NCBI GenBank assembly: GCA_964650525.1
Contig: CAZYUA010000018.1
Coordinates: 1 to 64,000 of the forward strand
Source: UBA1413 sp964650525
GTDB lineage: Bacteria > Bacteroidota > Bacteroidia > Bacteroidales > Prolixibacteraceae
Reading direction: 5' to 3'
DNA length: 64,000 nt
The number at the start of each line of letters is the position of its first letter. The stretch's first letter is position 1. Below, one piece after another: positions 52,162 to 61,025 of this stretch. Made by a program: the position numbers and the translations under genes. The notes under the pieces are model-generated. The model had not been told where the DNA came from. It did not search any database and worked only from the letters and a program-made list of their open reading frames with translations.

Positions 52162-53013
52162 ATGAAAACAATGTCATTTGAAGATTTACGGGGAAAAGTG
52201 GTTGTGATAACCGGAGGTGCCGGTGTTTTGGGCAGCAGTATGGTAAAGGCTTTGGCTGCTGCCGGCATGAAAGTTGCCATTGCCGACAGGAACAAGGAAT
52301 TGGCCGACCAGACGGCGGCAGCGATCTCAGCTGAGTTTGATGCTACTGTCATAGGTGTGGAAGCGAATGTACTGGATAAGAATTCGTTGGAAAGGGCCAG
52401 AACTGAAATAAATGAAACGCTGGGCGAAATCGATGTTCTCATTAACGCCGCAGGTGGTAACAATCCCCAGGCGACCACGCAGGTGGAGCAGGTTCACGAA
52501 AAGGACCTTGAGAACCTGGAGACTACTTTCTATGGACTTCAGACCGAAGGTTTCGACAAGGTATTTTCCTTGAATTTCACGGGAACCCTGCTGCCTACCA
52601 TGGTGTTCACTCTCGATATGCTCAGGAACAAAAAGGGGGTGGTTATTAACATCTCATCGATGAATTCTTTCAAGCCGTTGACGAAAATTCCCGCCTATTC
52701 GGCTGCCAAAGCTTCGATAAACAATTTTACCCAATGGCTGGCTGTGCATCTCGCCCAGGTGGGTATCCGCGTCAACGCCATTGCACCCGGTTTTTTTATC
52801 ACCAACCAGAACCGGTTCCTGGTCCTGGATGAAAAGACCGGAGGGTTTTCGCCCAGAGGACAGAAGATCATTAATAATACCCCGATGGGAAAATTTGGTG
52901 AGCCCGACGATCTTCAGGGAGCTACCCTTTTCCTGATGTCGGATGTATCTTCTTTCATTACCGGAATTGTCCTCCCGGTCGATGGCGGGTACAGCGCTTT
53001 TGGCGGGGTCTGA
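52162..53013 (+). CDS. SDR-family oxidoreductase, D-mannonate oxidoreductase type
   Basis: A 283-residue SDR with the cofactor motif VVVITGGAGVLGSSMVKAL, NAAGG, a catalytic Ser in INISSMNSF, and YSAAKASINNF. A long insertion after the NAAGG strand (NNPQATTQVEQVHEKDLENLE) and the end PVDGGYSAFGGV match the SDR group annotated as D-mannonate oxidoreductase/fructuronate reductase (B. subtilis UxuB/YjmF-type). The reaction is fructuronate to mannonate, or the reverse, with NAD(P)H. It starts 6 bases after lacI, so the two are in one operon. Confidence 0.82.
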   Translation: MKTMSFEDLRGKVVVITGGAGVLGSSMVKALAAAGMKVAIADRNKELADQTAAAISAEFDATVIGVEANVLDKNSLERARTEINETLGEIDVLINAAGGNNPQATTQVEQVHEKDLENLETTFYGLQTEGFDKVFSLNFTGTLLPTMVFTLDMLRNKKGVVINISSMNSFKPLTKIPAYSAAKASINNFTQWLAVHLAQVGIRVNAIAPGFFITNQNRFLVLDEKTGGFSPRGQKIINNTPMGKFGEPDDLQGATLFLMSDVSSFITGIVLPVDGGYSAFGGV

Positions 53014-53025
53014 ACCATGGATGGC

Positions 53026-53053
53026 ACAGCCGGATCTGATTTCTTCCGGCTGT
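53026..53053 (+). other. Intercistronic hairpin
   Basis: A 9-bp inverted repeat (ACAGCCGGA / TCCGGCTGT) with a 10-nt loop lies between the SDR and the next Gfo/Idh gene. No T-run follows, so it looks like an mRNA stabiliser or partial attenuator, not a full terminator. Confidence 0.4.
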
Positions 53054-53106
53054 CAAAACGACAAGTTGGTGAACAAAACAAAAAAAATAATAAAAACTAT
53101 ATCAAG

Positions 53107-54507
53107 ATGAAAAGAAGAGATTTTTTGGCAACATCGGGGGCGATGGTTGCCGGTTCGATGCTGGTGAATCCATTCGGGGCTGCCGGTTCCGGTTTTGCTG
53201 CACCCAAAAGAAAACTGGCTCTCGTGGGCACCGGAAGCCGGGGAAATGGTTTCTGGGGAAAAAATATCCTCCGTCAATATGGAGACCTCGTGGAATTTAT
53301 AGGGTTATGCGACATTAACCCCGGAAGAGTGGAATATGCCAGGAAGTTTATCGGAGCCAATTGTCCGACCTTTACCAATTTCGACGAGATGATGGCTACA
53401 GTGAAACCCGACCTGTTGATAGTGACCACTGTTGATGCCACCCATGACAGGTATATTATCAAAGGACTTGAGGCAGGGTGTGATGTCCTGACCGAAAAAC
53501 CCATGACCACCGATGAGGTGAAGTGTCAGGCGATTCTCGATGCAGAAAAACGCACCGGCAGAAAAGTCATTGTCGGTTTCAACTACCGGTATGGCACCCA
53601 GTTTACCCGTATCAAAGAACTGCTTTCTGAAAAACGGGTGGGTGAAATTGTTTCCGTCGATTTTCACTGGTATCTGAATACCTTCCATGGGGCCGACTAT
53701 TTTCGCCGCTGGCATGGGCAAAGGAATAAAAGCGGCACCCTTTTGTGTCACAAATCCTCGCATCATTTTGATTTGCTGAACTGGTGGATCGACAGTGATC
53801 CTGTTGAAATTCATGCCATCGGGTCGCTCGATCATTACGGGAAAAACAACAGCTTCCGCGGACCCAATTGCCGGAGCTGCGGTTATAAGGAAAAATGTAA
53901 ATTCTATTGGGACATCAACAAAAACCAGGAATATGTGAATCTGTATGTGGACAATGAAAAATACGACGGATACATCCGCGACAACTGTCTCTGGCGCGAA
54001 AGTATCGACATTTTCGACAAAATGGCGGTGCAGATCAAGTATGCCAACAATGTCCATGTGAATTACTCACTGACCACCTATTCTCCTTACGAAGGACTCA
54101 CCATAGGCTTTAATGGCCGGAACGGACGGATCGACTCATGGGAAGGACTTCCCTGGCGCAGGCAGGAGATGGCCAGCCAGGCCGAACTTCATACCCGCGA
54201 AATGAGCCAGGAAAAGGAAGAATCGGTAAATTACGATGAGATTTATGTCTCCGACAATTTCGGCAAAACCGAGCTGGTGAAAGTTCCCCAGGTTCGTGCG
54301 GGACATGGCGGCGGGGATGTCCGCCTCCAGGATAAGATTTTCCGGAATCCCAACATGGCTGATCCTCTGAAACATGCTGCCGGAACCCGGGATGGCGCTA
54401 TGTCGGTACTTATAGGTGTGGCTGCGCGCAAGTCGATCGATGAAGGTCGCACAGTAAAGATCGAAGAACTTACAGACCTCAAACCTCACCCTACCCGTGC
54501 ATGTTGA
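53107..54507 (+). CDS. Gfo/Idh/MocA-family oxidoreductase with twin-Arg-like signal
   Basis: A 466-residue protein from ATG 53107 (MKRRDFLATSGAMVAGSMLV), the Tat-like signal; the reading from 53017 runs through the hairpin. The Rossmann motif KLALVGTGSRGNGFWG is followed by TEKPMTTDEVKC (the EKP motif), NYRYGTQF and LLCHKSSHHFDLLNWW. An unusual Cys cluster GPNCRSCGYKEKCKFYW near residues 255-271 may bind a metal or stabilise the C-terminal domain. The substrate is unknown, probably a uronide or sugar acid. It is the third gene of the cluster. Confidence 0.88.
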   Translation: MKRRDFLATSGAMVAGSMLVNPFGAAGSGFAAPKRKLALVGTGSRGNGFWGKNILRQYGDLVEFIGLCDINPGRVEYARKFIGANCPTFTNFDEMMATVKPDLLIVTTVDATHDRYIIKGLEAGCDVLTEKPMTTDEVKCQAILDAEKRTGRKVIVGFNYRYGTQFTRIKELLSEKRVGEIVSVDFHWYLNTFHGADYFRRWHGQRNKSGTLLCHKSSHHFDLLNWWIDSDPVEIHAIGSLDHYGKNNSFRGPNCRSCGYKEKCKFYWDINKNQEYVNLYVDNEKYDGYIRDNCLWRESIDIFDKMAVQIKYANNVHVNYSLTTYSPYEGLTIGFNGRNGRIDSWEGLPWRRQEMASQAELHTREMSQEKEESVNYDEIYVSDNFGKTELVKVPQVRAGHGGGDVRLQDKIFRNPNMADPLKHAAGTRDGAMSVLIGVAARKSIDEGRTVKIEELTDLKPHPTRAC

Positions 54508-54538
54508 ATAATGCTAACCATTTAAATTGCAGACCTAT

Positions 54539-55618
54539 ATGAGTGTTCATTTAAAAAAGAAGTTTAAATACGCTTTACTGGTTCCTACCAGTATGGGCGT
54601 CAGAATCACGCCGGTAAACGGGCAACCTGTTCATTGCAGCACCCTCTTTGAGATGCAGGCTACCAGTGCTGAAACCAATGTCGCCAGTATAGCTTCCTTC
54701 CTCGGATTGCCGGTTAAGGTACTGACCACCTTTGTGAAGGACAGTCCGGTAGCCTTATTCATTAAAAGCAACCTGCGCAGCCGGAATATGGATTTTGAAG
54801 GGCCGGAAGTAGCACAGGGTAATCCCTGGGGATATCGGCACCAGTTTAACATTGCTGACAGCGGTTTTGGTACGAGGGGTCCGAGGGTTCAGAACGACCG
54901 CGCCGGAGAAGTAGGCAGAACATTGAATGTCAAGGATTTTGATCTGGAAAGGATCTTTGGCCAGGAAGGTGTCCAGATTGTCCACCTTTCCGGGCTGATC
55001 GGTGCCCTGTCGCCCGACACCAGCCAATTCTGCCTTGAACTGGCCCGTTTTGCCAGGAAATATGGCACCCTGATCTCTTTTGACCTTAACTACCGTGCTT
55101 CCTTCTGGAAAGGCAGGGAATCAGAATTGCGCGATGTTTTCACAGAAATCGCCTCTGTTGCCGACATATTAATCGGCAATGAAGAGGATTTCCAGCTCTG
55201 CCTGGGAATTGAGGGTCCTGAAGCTGGCGGTAAGGGAATCGCTTCGGAGACAGAAGGCTTCAAAGAGATGATCGGCCGGGTGAAAAGTGCCTTCCCGCAT
55301 GCGTCGGTTTTTGCTACTACCCTCCGGCAGGTAATCAGTGCCAACGAGCACCTTTGGGGCGCCATCATGCTCGAAGGGGACAACTGGCAGGTTATCGAAC
55401 CCAGAAAGATCAATGTCCTTGACCGGATCGGCGGCGGTGATGGTTTTGTCGGGGGACTCCTCTACGGAATCCTTAAAGGCTGGGAACCAGAAAAATGGCC
55501 TCAGTTCGGATGGGCAACCGGTGCCCTGGCTACCACCTTCCTCACCGATTATGCCCAGCCGGCCGACGAAGAGATGGTTTGGAGCATCTGGAAAGGAAAT
55601 GCCAGAGTTAAACGGTAG
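54539..55618 (+). CDS. PfkB-family sugar kinase (2-keto-3-deoxygluconate kinase-like)
   Basis: A 359-residue kinase from ATG 54539. The PfkB signs are the anion-hole and catalytic base DRIGGGDGFVGGLLYGI near 305-320, and the N-terminal GxxxxN-type region (SAETNVASIASFLGLPVKVL). Substrate-loop residues IRGRMD-like are not clear. The length and the long middle segment (SFDLNYRASFWKGRES; LIGNEEDFQLCLG) fit KDG kinases of uronate pathways, which make 2-keto-3-deoxy-6-phosphogluconate. The cluster context (mannonate oxidoreductase, 6-phosphogluconate dehydrogenase) supports a sugar-acid role, but a different ketose kinase is possible. Confidence 0.8.
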   Translation: MSVHLKKKFKYALLVPTSMGVRITPVNGQPVHCSTLFEMQATSAETNVASIASFLGLPVKVLTTFVKDSPVALFIKSNLRSRNMDFEGPEVAQGNPWGYRHQFNIADSGFGTRGPRVQNDRAGEVGRTLNVKDFDLERIFGQEGVQIVHLSGLIGALSPDTSQFCLELARFARKYGTLISFDLNYRASFWKGRESELRDVFTEIASVADILIGNEEDFQLCLGIEGPEAGGKGIASETEGFKEMIGRVKSAFPHASVFATTLRQVISANEHLWGAIMLEGDNWQVIEPRKINVLDRIGGGDGFVGGLLYGILKGWEPEKWPQFGWATGALATTFLTDYAQPADEEMVWSIWKGNARVKR

Positions 55619-55832
55619 GCAGATTTTTGGGAAAAGTGCCCTTAACGATGAAATACCCATCCCGACTTAGTCAGGCACCAACCCTGATGATTAACCACAT
55701 GGGTAAACCATGTGTTTCGCAGGATTAACCAGAATAACGTAATATTTTAACGCATGAAATTGGGATAACCTGCTCCGGCACAACCTGGATGGGCTCCGGA
55801 CTGCTACCCTGTGATGAACTTTTAATATTTGA

Positions 55833-57122
55833 ATGATGATTTTCTTTGAAAGCGGATCGCTCAGCCATAACATGTCAGCCGATGATTTAAAAATCGGCCT
55901 TTTTCAGGCGTTTAACAAAATGGGATTCCGGAAAAAAGTCATGGCCATTCCCCCCGATTACACCCGGTTGCCGAGTCGCGCCGGTGAGCTGACAGAAATG
56001 AGCTGGAACTTTTTTGGAGACAGACTGACCGATGTTTTACCGGCACTCGGAACCCATTCACCCATGACAGACCAGCAAATCGGACACATGTTCGGGCAGA
56101 CTCCACGCCAGCTGTTCCGCAACCACGACTGGCGTAACGATGTGGTAACCCTGGGCTATGTGCCCGGAGATTTTGTGAAGTACGTATCGGACGGGGCCGT
56201 GGATTATCCCTGGCCAGCCCAGGTCAACAAGTTGCTGGTAGAGGGAGGTTATGACCTGATCCTTTCACTGGGTCAGGTCGTTCCCCATGAAGTGGTGGGG
56301 ATGGCCAACTACAACAAAAACATCTTCGTCGGGACCGGTGGTGCTGAAGGGATCAACAAAAGCCATTTCATCGGAGCAGCCTATGGCATGGAAAAGATGA
56401 TGGGCAGAGCTGACACCCCTGTTCGAAAGATTTTTAACTACGCTTCAGAGCATTTTGCCGCCCACCTGCCTATCGTGTATGTTCAGACGGTTGTGGGGGT
56501 CAACAAAGGGGGAAAATTGCAAACCTTCGGTCTTTTCATTGGCGATGACTTTGAGGTATTCCGGAAAGCTGCGGAACTTTCCCTGGAAGTAAATTTTGAA
56601 ATGGTTGAAAAACCCCTGAAAAAAGTGGTTGTATGGCTGGATCCCTCTGAATTCAAGAGCACCTGGCTGGGCAATAAGAGTATCTATCGCACCCGCATGG
56701 CTCTTGCTGACGGAGGGGAACTGATTGTTCTGGCCCCGGCACTCCGTGAATTCGGCGAAGATAAAGAGATTGACCGGCTTATCCGTAAATACGGCTATTT
56801 TGGAACTCCCAACACGCTGAAAGTCACCGCTGAAAATGAAGAGCTGCAAACCAATCTGGGGGCTGCTGCCCACCTGATCCATGGTTCCTCCGAAGGTCGC
56901 TTCTCCATTACTTATTGCCCGGGCAAAGGAGAGAATAACCTTACCCGTGAAGAGATCGAGAGCGTGGGTTTCCGGTGGGCCGACTACGACAACATGGTGG
57001 CCAACTACAATCCCAAAGTGCTGAAAGACGGATTCAATACCCTTCCCGACGGCGAAGAGGTTTTTTACATCTCCAATCCGGCACTGGGACTCTGGGCTTT
57101 CCGCGAACGGTTTAATCAGTAA
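55833..57122 (+). CDS. LarA-family nickel-pincer racemase/epimerase homologue
   Basis: A 429-residue protein; ATG 55833 or 55836 fits (MIFFESGSLSHNMSADDLK). LarA active-site landmarks are all recognisable: PPDYTRLPSR (the substrate Asp/Arg pair), ALGTHSPMT (His), GQVVPHEVVG (second His), NYNKNIFVG (the Lys that anchors the nickel-pincer cofactor) and NKSHFIGA (the His that ligates nickel). The C-terminal domain (LADGGELIVLAPALREFG) is typical of the DUF2088/LarA group. LarA racemises lactate; relatives work on malate, hydroxyglutarate and D-gluconate (2-epimerase). Beside a mannonate oxidoreductase, gluconate-to-mannonate epimerisation is a plausible role. LarB/C/E must be elsewhere. Confidence 0.85.
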   Translation: MMIFFESGSLSHNMSADDLKIGLFQAFNKMGFRKKVMAIPPDYTRLPSRAGELTEMSWNFFGDRLTDVLPALGTHSPMTDQQIGHMFGQTPRQLFRNHDWRNDVVTLGYVPGDFVKYVSDGAVDYPWPAQVNKLLVEGGYDLILSLGQVVPHEVVGMANYNKNIFVGTGGAEGINKSHFIGAAYGMEKMMGRADTPVRKIFNYASEHFAAHLPIVYVQTVVGVNKGGKLQTFGLFIGDDFEVFRKAAELSLEVNFEMVEKPLKKVVVWLDPSEFKSTWLGNKSIYRTRMALADGGELIVLAPALREFGEDKEIDRLIRKYGYFGTPNTLKVTAENEELQTNLGAAAHLIHGSSEGRFSITYCPGKGENNLTREEIESVGFRWADYDNMVANYNPKVLKDGFNTLPDGEEVFYISNPALGLWAFRERFNQ

Positions 57123-57191
57123 CTGCAGCACTTTTGTTCGGGCAACAACGTTCTCAACAATGATGAATGCACCCTGAAGCAGGAATCTAAC

Positions 57192-57233
57192 ATCATGGAT
57201 CGTGATTTGCAGATCATAAATCGCGAATCATGA
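57192..57233 (+). repeat. Imperfect 7-bp tandem repeat (ATCATGA type)
   Basis: Six 7-bp units: ATCATGG, ATCGTGA, TTTGCAG, ATCATAA, ATCGCGA, ATCATGA. It lies in the gap between the LarA homologue and the next Gfo/Idh gene. It is a degenerate microsatellite with no evident function. Confidence 0.65.
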
Positions 57234-57307
57234 GGTTGGAATACCGGTTAAGGAATTCAGAACACCGATAGACACTTACAGTATCATAACTCCGATTAGC
57301 AGTTCAA

Positions 57308-58330
57308 ATGGAAGAAGTCAGATGGGGGATGATCGGTGCCGGCAGTGTTGCCGAACTGAAGAGTGCTCCCGCCTTCAATAAGGTTCCGCATTCACGGTTG
57401 GTGGCCATTATGCGCCGCGACCGGGCGAAAGCAGAAGATTATGCCAGGCGCCATCGGGTAACGCGCTGGTATGCCGATGCCAGTGAATTGATACACGATC
57501 CGGAAGTGAATGCCATCTATGTGGCTACCCCGCCCTCTTCGCATGCTGCCTATGCCATCGAGGCCATGAGGGCCGGCAAACCTGTCTACGTAGAAAAACC
57601 CATGGCACTCAATTACCGGGAGTGCGAGGAGATGATCCGGATTTCGGAAGAGACCGGAATCTCCTTGTTTGTTGCTTATTACCGCCGGTCTCTTCCTGCT
57701 TTTATGAAGGTAAGTGAGCTCCTCGGCGAGGGAGCCATCGGGACGGTGCTTACCGTAAACGTGACACTCTACAAACAAGCCCGCGAACGTGGCCTTGACC
57801 GTTCAGCCATGAGCTGGCATGTCTTTCCGGAAATTTCCGGGGCCGGCCATTTCTATGACCTGGCTTCCCACCAGTTTGATTACCTCGATTTTCTTTTTGG
57901 CCCCGTTTCTGTTGTGAAGGGGATTGCCGTCAACCGGGCCGGCCTTTACCCTGCCGAAGATACTGTAACCTGCAGTTTTAGATTTCAGAACGGGATCACC
58001 GGCACCGGGAGCTGGTGTTTTGTCTGCACCAGTCAGGCAGAAACCGATCGGATAGAAATTATCGGTGAGGAAGGAAAGATTACACTGCCCTGCTTTCAGC
58101 ATGGGGAGTTGCTGTTGGAAAATTCCCTGGGACGGCTTGCATTCCGGTTTGAAAACCCCGAAAACATCCAATTCAATTTGATCAGCCAGGTGGTACGTGA
58201 TTTAAGGGGAGAAGGAAAATGCGTCAGTACAGGACTCTCTGCTGCACGAACCAGCTGGGTACTGGAAGAGGTAGTACGGGAGTATTATGATGATTTTACA
58301 CCCAAGGGTAATCATGAAAATAGTAATTGA
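57308..58330 (+). CDS. Gfo/Idh/MocA-family oxidoreductase (cytoplasmic)
   Basis: A 340-residue NAD(P)-dependent oxidoreductase without a signal peptide. It begins with the Rossmann motif RWGMIGAGSVAELKSAPAF; EKPMALNYREC carries the catalytic Lys motif, and GAGHFYDLASHQFDYLDFLFG the His/Asp of the active site. The substrate is unknown, probably a sugar or sugar acid made by the neighbours. Its end overlaps the start of pdxB by 17 bases, so the two are translationally coupled. Confidence 0.9.
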   Translation: MEEVRWGMIGAGSVAELKSAPAFNKVPHSRLVAIMRRDRAKAEDYARRHRVTRWYADASELIHDPEVNAIYVATPPSSHAAYAIEAMRAGKPVYVEKPMALNYRECEEMIRISEETGISLFVAYYRRSLPAFMKVSELLGEGAIGTVLTVNVTLYKQARERGLDRSAMSWHVFPEISGAGHFYDLASHQFDYLDFLFGPVSVVKGIAVNRAGLYPAEDTVTCSFRFQNGITGTGSWCFVCTSQAETDRIEIIGEEGKITLPCFQHGELLLENSLGRLAFRFENPENIQFNLISQVVRDLRGEGKCVSTGLSAARTSWVLEEVVREYYDDFTPKGNHENSN

Positions 58331-59444
58331 CGACAAGATACCCTATATCCGGGGGGTATTCGAACCAGTGGCAGAAGTGGTCTATCTTCCCGGCAGCAAG
58401 ACCACTCCTGAGGTGGTACGCGATGCGGATGCCCTGATTACACGAACCCGTACGCTTTGTAATGCAGAACTGCTGGAAGGATCATCTGTTAAGTTCATTG
58501 CCACGGCGACCATCGGCTACGACCATATTGACACGGAATACTGCCGCAAAGCTGGCATTGTCTGGACCAATGCGCCTGGTTGCAATGCCGGGAGTGTGGA
58601 ACAATATCTTACAGCAGCTCTGTTGCTATGGGCAAAAGAGAAAAATACTCCTTTGAAAGGTAAAACCCTGGGGATCGTAGGGGTCGGAAAGGTAGGATCA
58701 AAAATCGAGCGGACAGCCAATATTTTTGGGATGCGTGTTTTGTTAAACGACCCACCCCGTGAACGCACCGAAGTTACTGGTTCTTTTGTCAGCCTGGAAA
58801 TCATCCGCCGCGATGCGGATATCATCACATTCCATGTTCCGCTTAACCTGTCGGGCGAAGATGCCACTTACCACATGGTAAACCGTGATTTTCTTTCGGG
58901 ATTGGGAAAACACCCCTTGCTGGTGAACAGTTGCCGGGGAGAAGTGTTTGACACTATTGCCATTACGGAAGCGGTTGATACCGGGCTTGTCTCTGATTAT
59001 ATTGCCGACTGCTGGGAAAATGAGCCCGAAATCAGCCTGCAGCTGATGGATCGTTGTTTTCTGGCCACCCCGCACATTGCAGGTTATTCCAAAGATGGAA
59101 AGGCCAATGGTACGCGGATGAGCGTTCAGTCGGTGAGCCGCTATTTCAATCTCGGGCTGGACGAATGGCAACCTTGTGATATGGAGGTTCCGGAAAGTAC
59201 CGTTATTGAGATTGATAGGACCACCCGTGATGAAGAATCCATTCTGACACAGGCAGTGCTGGCTACTTATAATATACGGTCTGATGACCAGGCTCTTCGA
59301 AGCAGCCCTGCCAGTTTTGAAGCACTCAGAGGCGATTATCCGGTGAGAAGGGAATACCCGGCATTCAAGGTCGTTCTGAAGAATGTGCCGGAACCAACGG
59401 CAAAAAAATTGGCACTTTTAGGATTCAAAATCCACATGTATTAA
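58314..59444 (+). CDS. pdxB: 4-phosphoerythronate dehydrogenase
   Basis: A 376-residue D-2-hydroxyacid dehydrogenase from ATG 58314 (MKIVIDDKIPYIRGVFEP). PdxB-specific wording is clear: FIATATIGYDHIDTEYCRKAG and IVWTNAPGCNAGSVEQYL. The NAD site is GIVGVGKVGSKIERTANI, the catalytic Arg lies in LVNSCRGEVFDT, and the His is in ATPHIAGYSKDGKANG. A C-terminal dimerisation domain follows. It oxidises 4-phospho-D-erythronate in the DXP-dependent route to pyridoxal phosphate. Sitting inside a sugar-acid cluster is less usual and could mean a related phosphosugar-acid substrate. Confidence 0.93.
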   Translation: MKIVIDDKIPYIRGVFEPVAEVVYLPGSKTTPEVVRDADALITRTRTLCNAELLEGSSVKFIATATIGYDHIDTEYCRKAGIVWTNAPGCNAGSVEQYLTAALLLWAKEKNTPLKGKTLGIVGVGKVGSKIERTANIFGMRVLLNDPPRERTEVTGSFVSLEIIRRDADIITFHVPLNLSGEDATYHMVNRDFLSGLGKHPLLVNSCRGEVFDTIAITEAVDTGLVSDYIADCWENEPEISLQLMDRCFLATPHIAGYSKDGKANGTRMSVQSVSRYFNLGLDEWQPCDMEVPESTVIEIDRTTRDEESILTQAVLATYNIRSDDQALRSSPASFEALRGDYPVRREYPAFKVVLKNVPEPTAKKLALLGFKIHMY

Positions 59445-59471
59445 ATTCATAATCAGAAAAAAATAAAGAAA

Positions 59472-60926
59472 ATGAAAAAGTTAGCAGACATTGGGTTGAT
59501 CGGGTTGGCCGTGATGGGCGAGAACCTGGTATTAAACATGGAAAGCAAGGGCTTTACAGTAGCCGTGTATAACCGTACGGTTTCGAAGGTGGATGATTTC
59601 ATCAAAGGACGCGGTGCGGGTAAGAAGTTCATAGGTGCGCACACCATCGAAGAGTTGACAGCCTCGCTGGAGCGTCCCCGCAAGGTGATGATGCTGGTGA
59701 AAGCCGGCAAGCCGGTCGATGATTTTATCGATCTCCTCCTACCCCATCTGGAACCCGGCGACATTATCATTGACGGCGGGAACTCCCATTTTCCGGATAC
59801 TATCCGCCGCACCCAGTATGTGGAAAGCAAAGGGTTGCTTTATATTGGTACGGGCGTATCTGGCGGTGAAGAGGGAGCGCTGCTGGGGCCTTCCATGATG
59901 CCCGGAGGCTCCCCGGCAGCGTGGCCTCATGTAAAAGGGATCTTCCAGGCTGTGGCTGCCAAAGTCGAAGATGGTTCTCCCTGTTGTGATTGGGTAGGTG
60001 AAGGCGGCGCCGGCCATTTCGTAAAGATGGTGCACAACGGCATCGAATACGGAGATATGCAGATCATCAATGAAGCCTACCACCTGATGAAGGATCTTCT
60101 GGGCATGGGCGCCTTTGAGCAGCACGAGGTATTCAGGAAATGGAATACTGAAGAGCTCGACAGCTACCTTATTGAGATCACCAGCGACATTCTGGCTTAT
60201 AAGGATGATGATGGGGAGCCCATCGTGGAGAAGATCCTGGATACCGCAGGGCAGAAAGGGACCGGCAAATGGACCGGTGTCGCTGCCCTCGACCTGGGAA
60301 TTCCGCTGACCCTGATCGGCGAGTCGGTTTTTGCCCGCTGTCTCTCTGCCCAGAAGGAGATCCGCGCGACGGCCAGCAAGGTGCTGAACGGTCCGAAACC
60401 CACCTTTATGGGGGATAAACAGCAATTTATCCATGACCTCAAAATGGCGCTTTACGGGGCAAAGATCATCTCCTATGCCCAGGGGTATAACCTGATGATG
60501 GAAGCCGCCAAAGAGTTTGGCTGGAACCTTAACTACGGAGGAATTGCCCTAATGTGGAGGGGTGGTTGCATTATCCGGTCGGCTTTCCTGGGAGATATTA
60601 AAAAAGCCTTTGACCGAAATCCTGCCCTGCCGAACCTGCTGCTGGATTCCTTCTTTAAGGAGAAGGTGGAAGCAGCCCAGGAAGGATGGCGGAGGGTTTG
60701 CGCCACAGCCCTCACCCAGGGAATTCCGGTGCCGGCACTTACGACAGCCCTATGTTATTTCGACGGCTTCCGCAGCGAACGGCTGCCAGCAAACCTGCTT
60801 CAGGCCCAGCGCGATTATTTCGGTGCGCACATGTATGAAAGAGTCGACCGTCCACGCGGCGAATTCTTCCATACCAACTGGACCGGCCGCGGTGGCGATA
60901 CCGCCAGCTCTACTTACGTGGTATAA
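59472..60926 (+). CDS. gnd: 6-phosphogluconate dehydrogenase, decarboxylating
   Basis: A 484-residue enzyme of normal length that converts 6-phosphogluconate to ribulose 5-phosphate and CO2, giving NADPH. The cofactor loop is IGLIGLAVMGENLVLNMESKGFTVAVYNRT. The substrate and catalytic motifs are GVSGGEEGALLGPSMMPGG, GEGGAGHFVKMVHNGIEYGDMQ (Lys and Asn of the active site), and the C-terminal RAQRDYFGAHMYERVDR-like segment with FHTNWTGRGG. It follows pdxB by 27 bases and ends at a strong terminator. Confidence 0.98.
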   Translation: MKKLADIGLIGLAVMGENLVLNMESKGFTVAVYNRTVSKVDDFIKGRGAGKKFIGAHTIEELTASLERPRKVMMLVKAGKPVDDFIDLLLPHLEPGDIIIDGGNSHFPDTIRRTQYVESKGLLYIGTGVSGGEEGALLGPSMMPGGSPAAWPHVKGIFQAVAAKVEDGSPCCDWVGEGGAGHFVKMVHNGIEYGDMQIINEAYHLMKDLLGMGAFEQHEVFRKWNTEELDSYLIEITSDILAYKDDDGEPIVEKILDTAGQKGTGKWTGVAALDLGIPLTLIGESVFARCLSAQKEIRATASKVLNGPKPTFMGDKQQFIHDLKMALYGAKIISYAQGYNLMMEAAKEFGWNLNYGGIALMWRGGCIIRSAFLGDIKKAFDRNPALPNLLLDSFFKEKVEAAQEGWRRVCATALTQGIPVPALTTALCYFDGFRSERLPANLLQAQRDYFGAHMYERVDRPRGEFFHTNWTGRGGDTASSTYVV

Positions 60927-60941
60927 TCACCGATGCCTTTG

Positions 60942-60978
60942 ACGGAAACAGGGACCTTCAACCGGTCCCTGTTTCCGT
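60942..60978. terminator. Strong intrinsic terminator after gnd
   Basis: A perfect 15-bp inverted repeat (ACGGAAACAGGGACC / GGTCCCTGTTTCCGT) around a 7-nt loop, with a short T-run after. It lies between convergent gnd and the antiporter gene and can serve both. Confidence 0.85.
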
Positions 60979-61025
60979 TTGAACAGACTGGCAGCTTCAA
61001 GACGGGGACCAGGTCTGTCCTTTTA

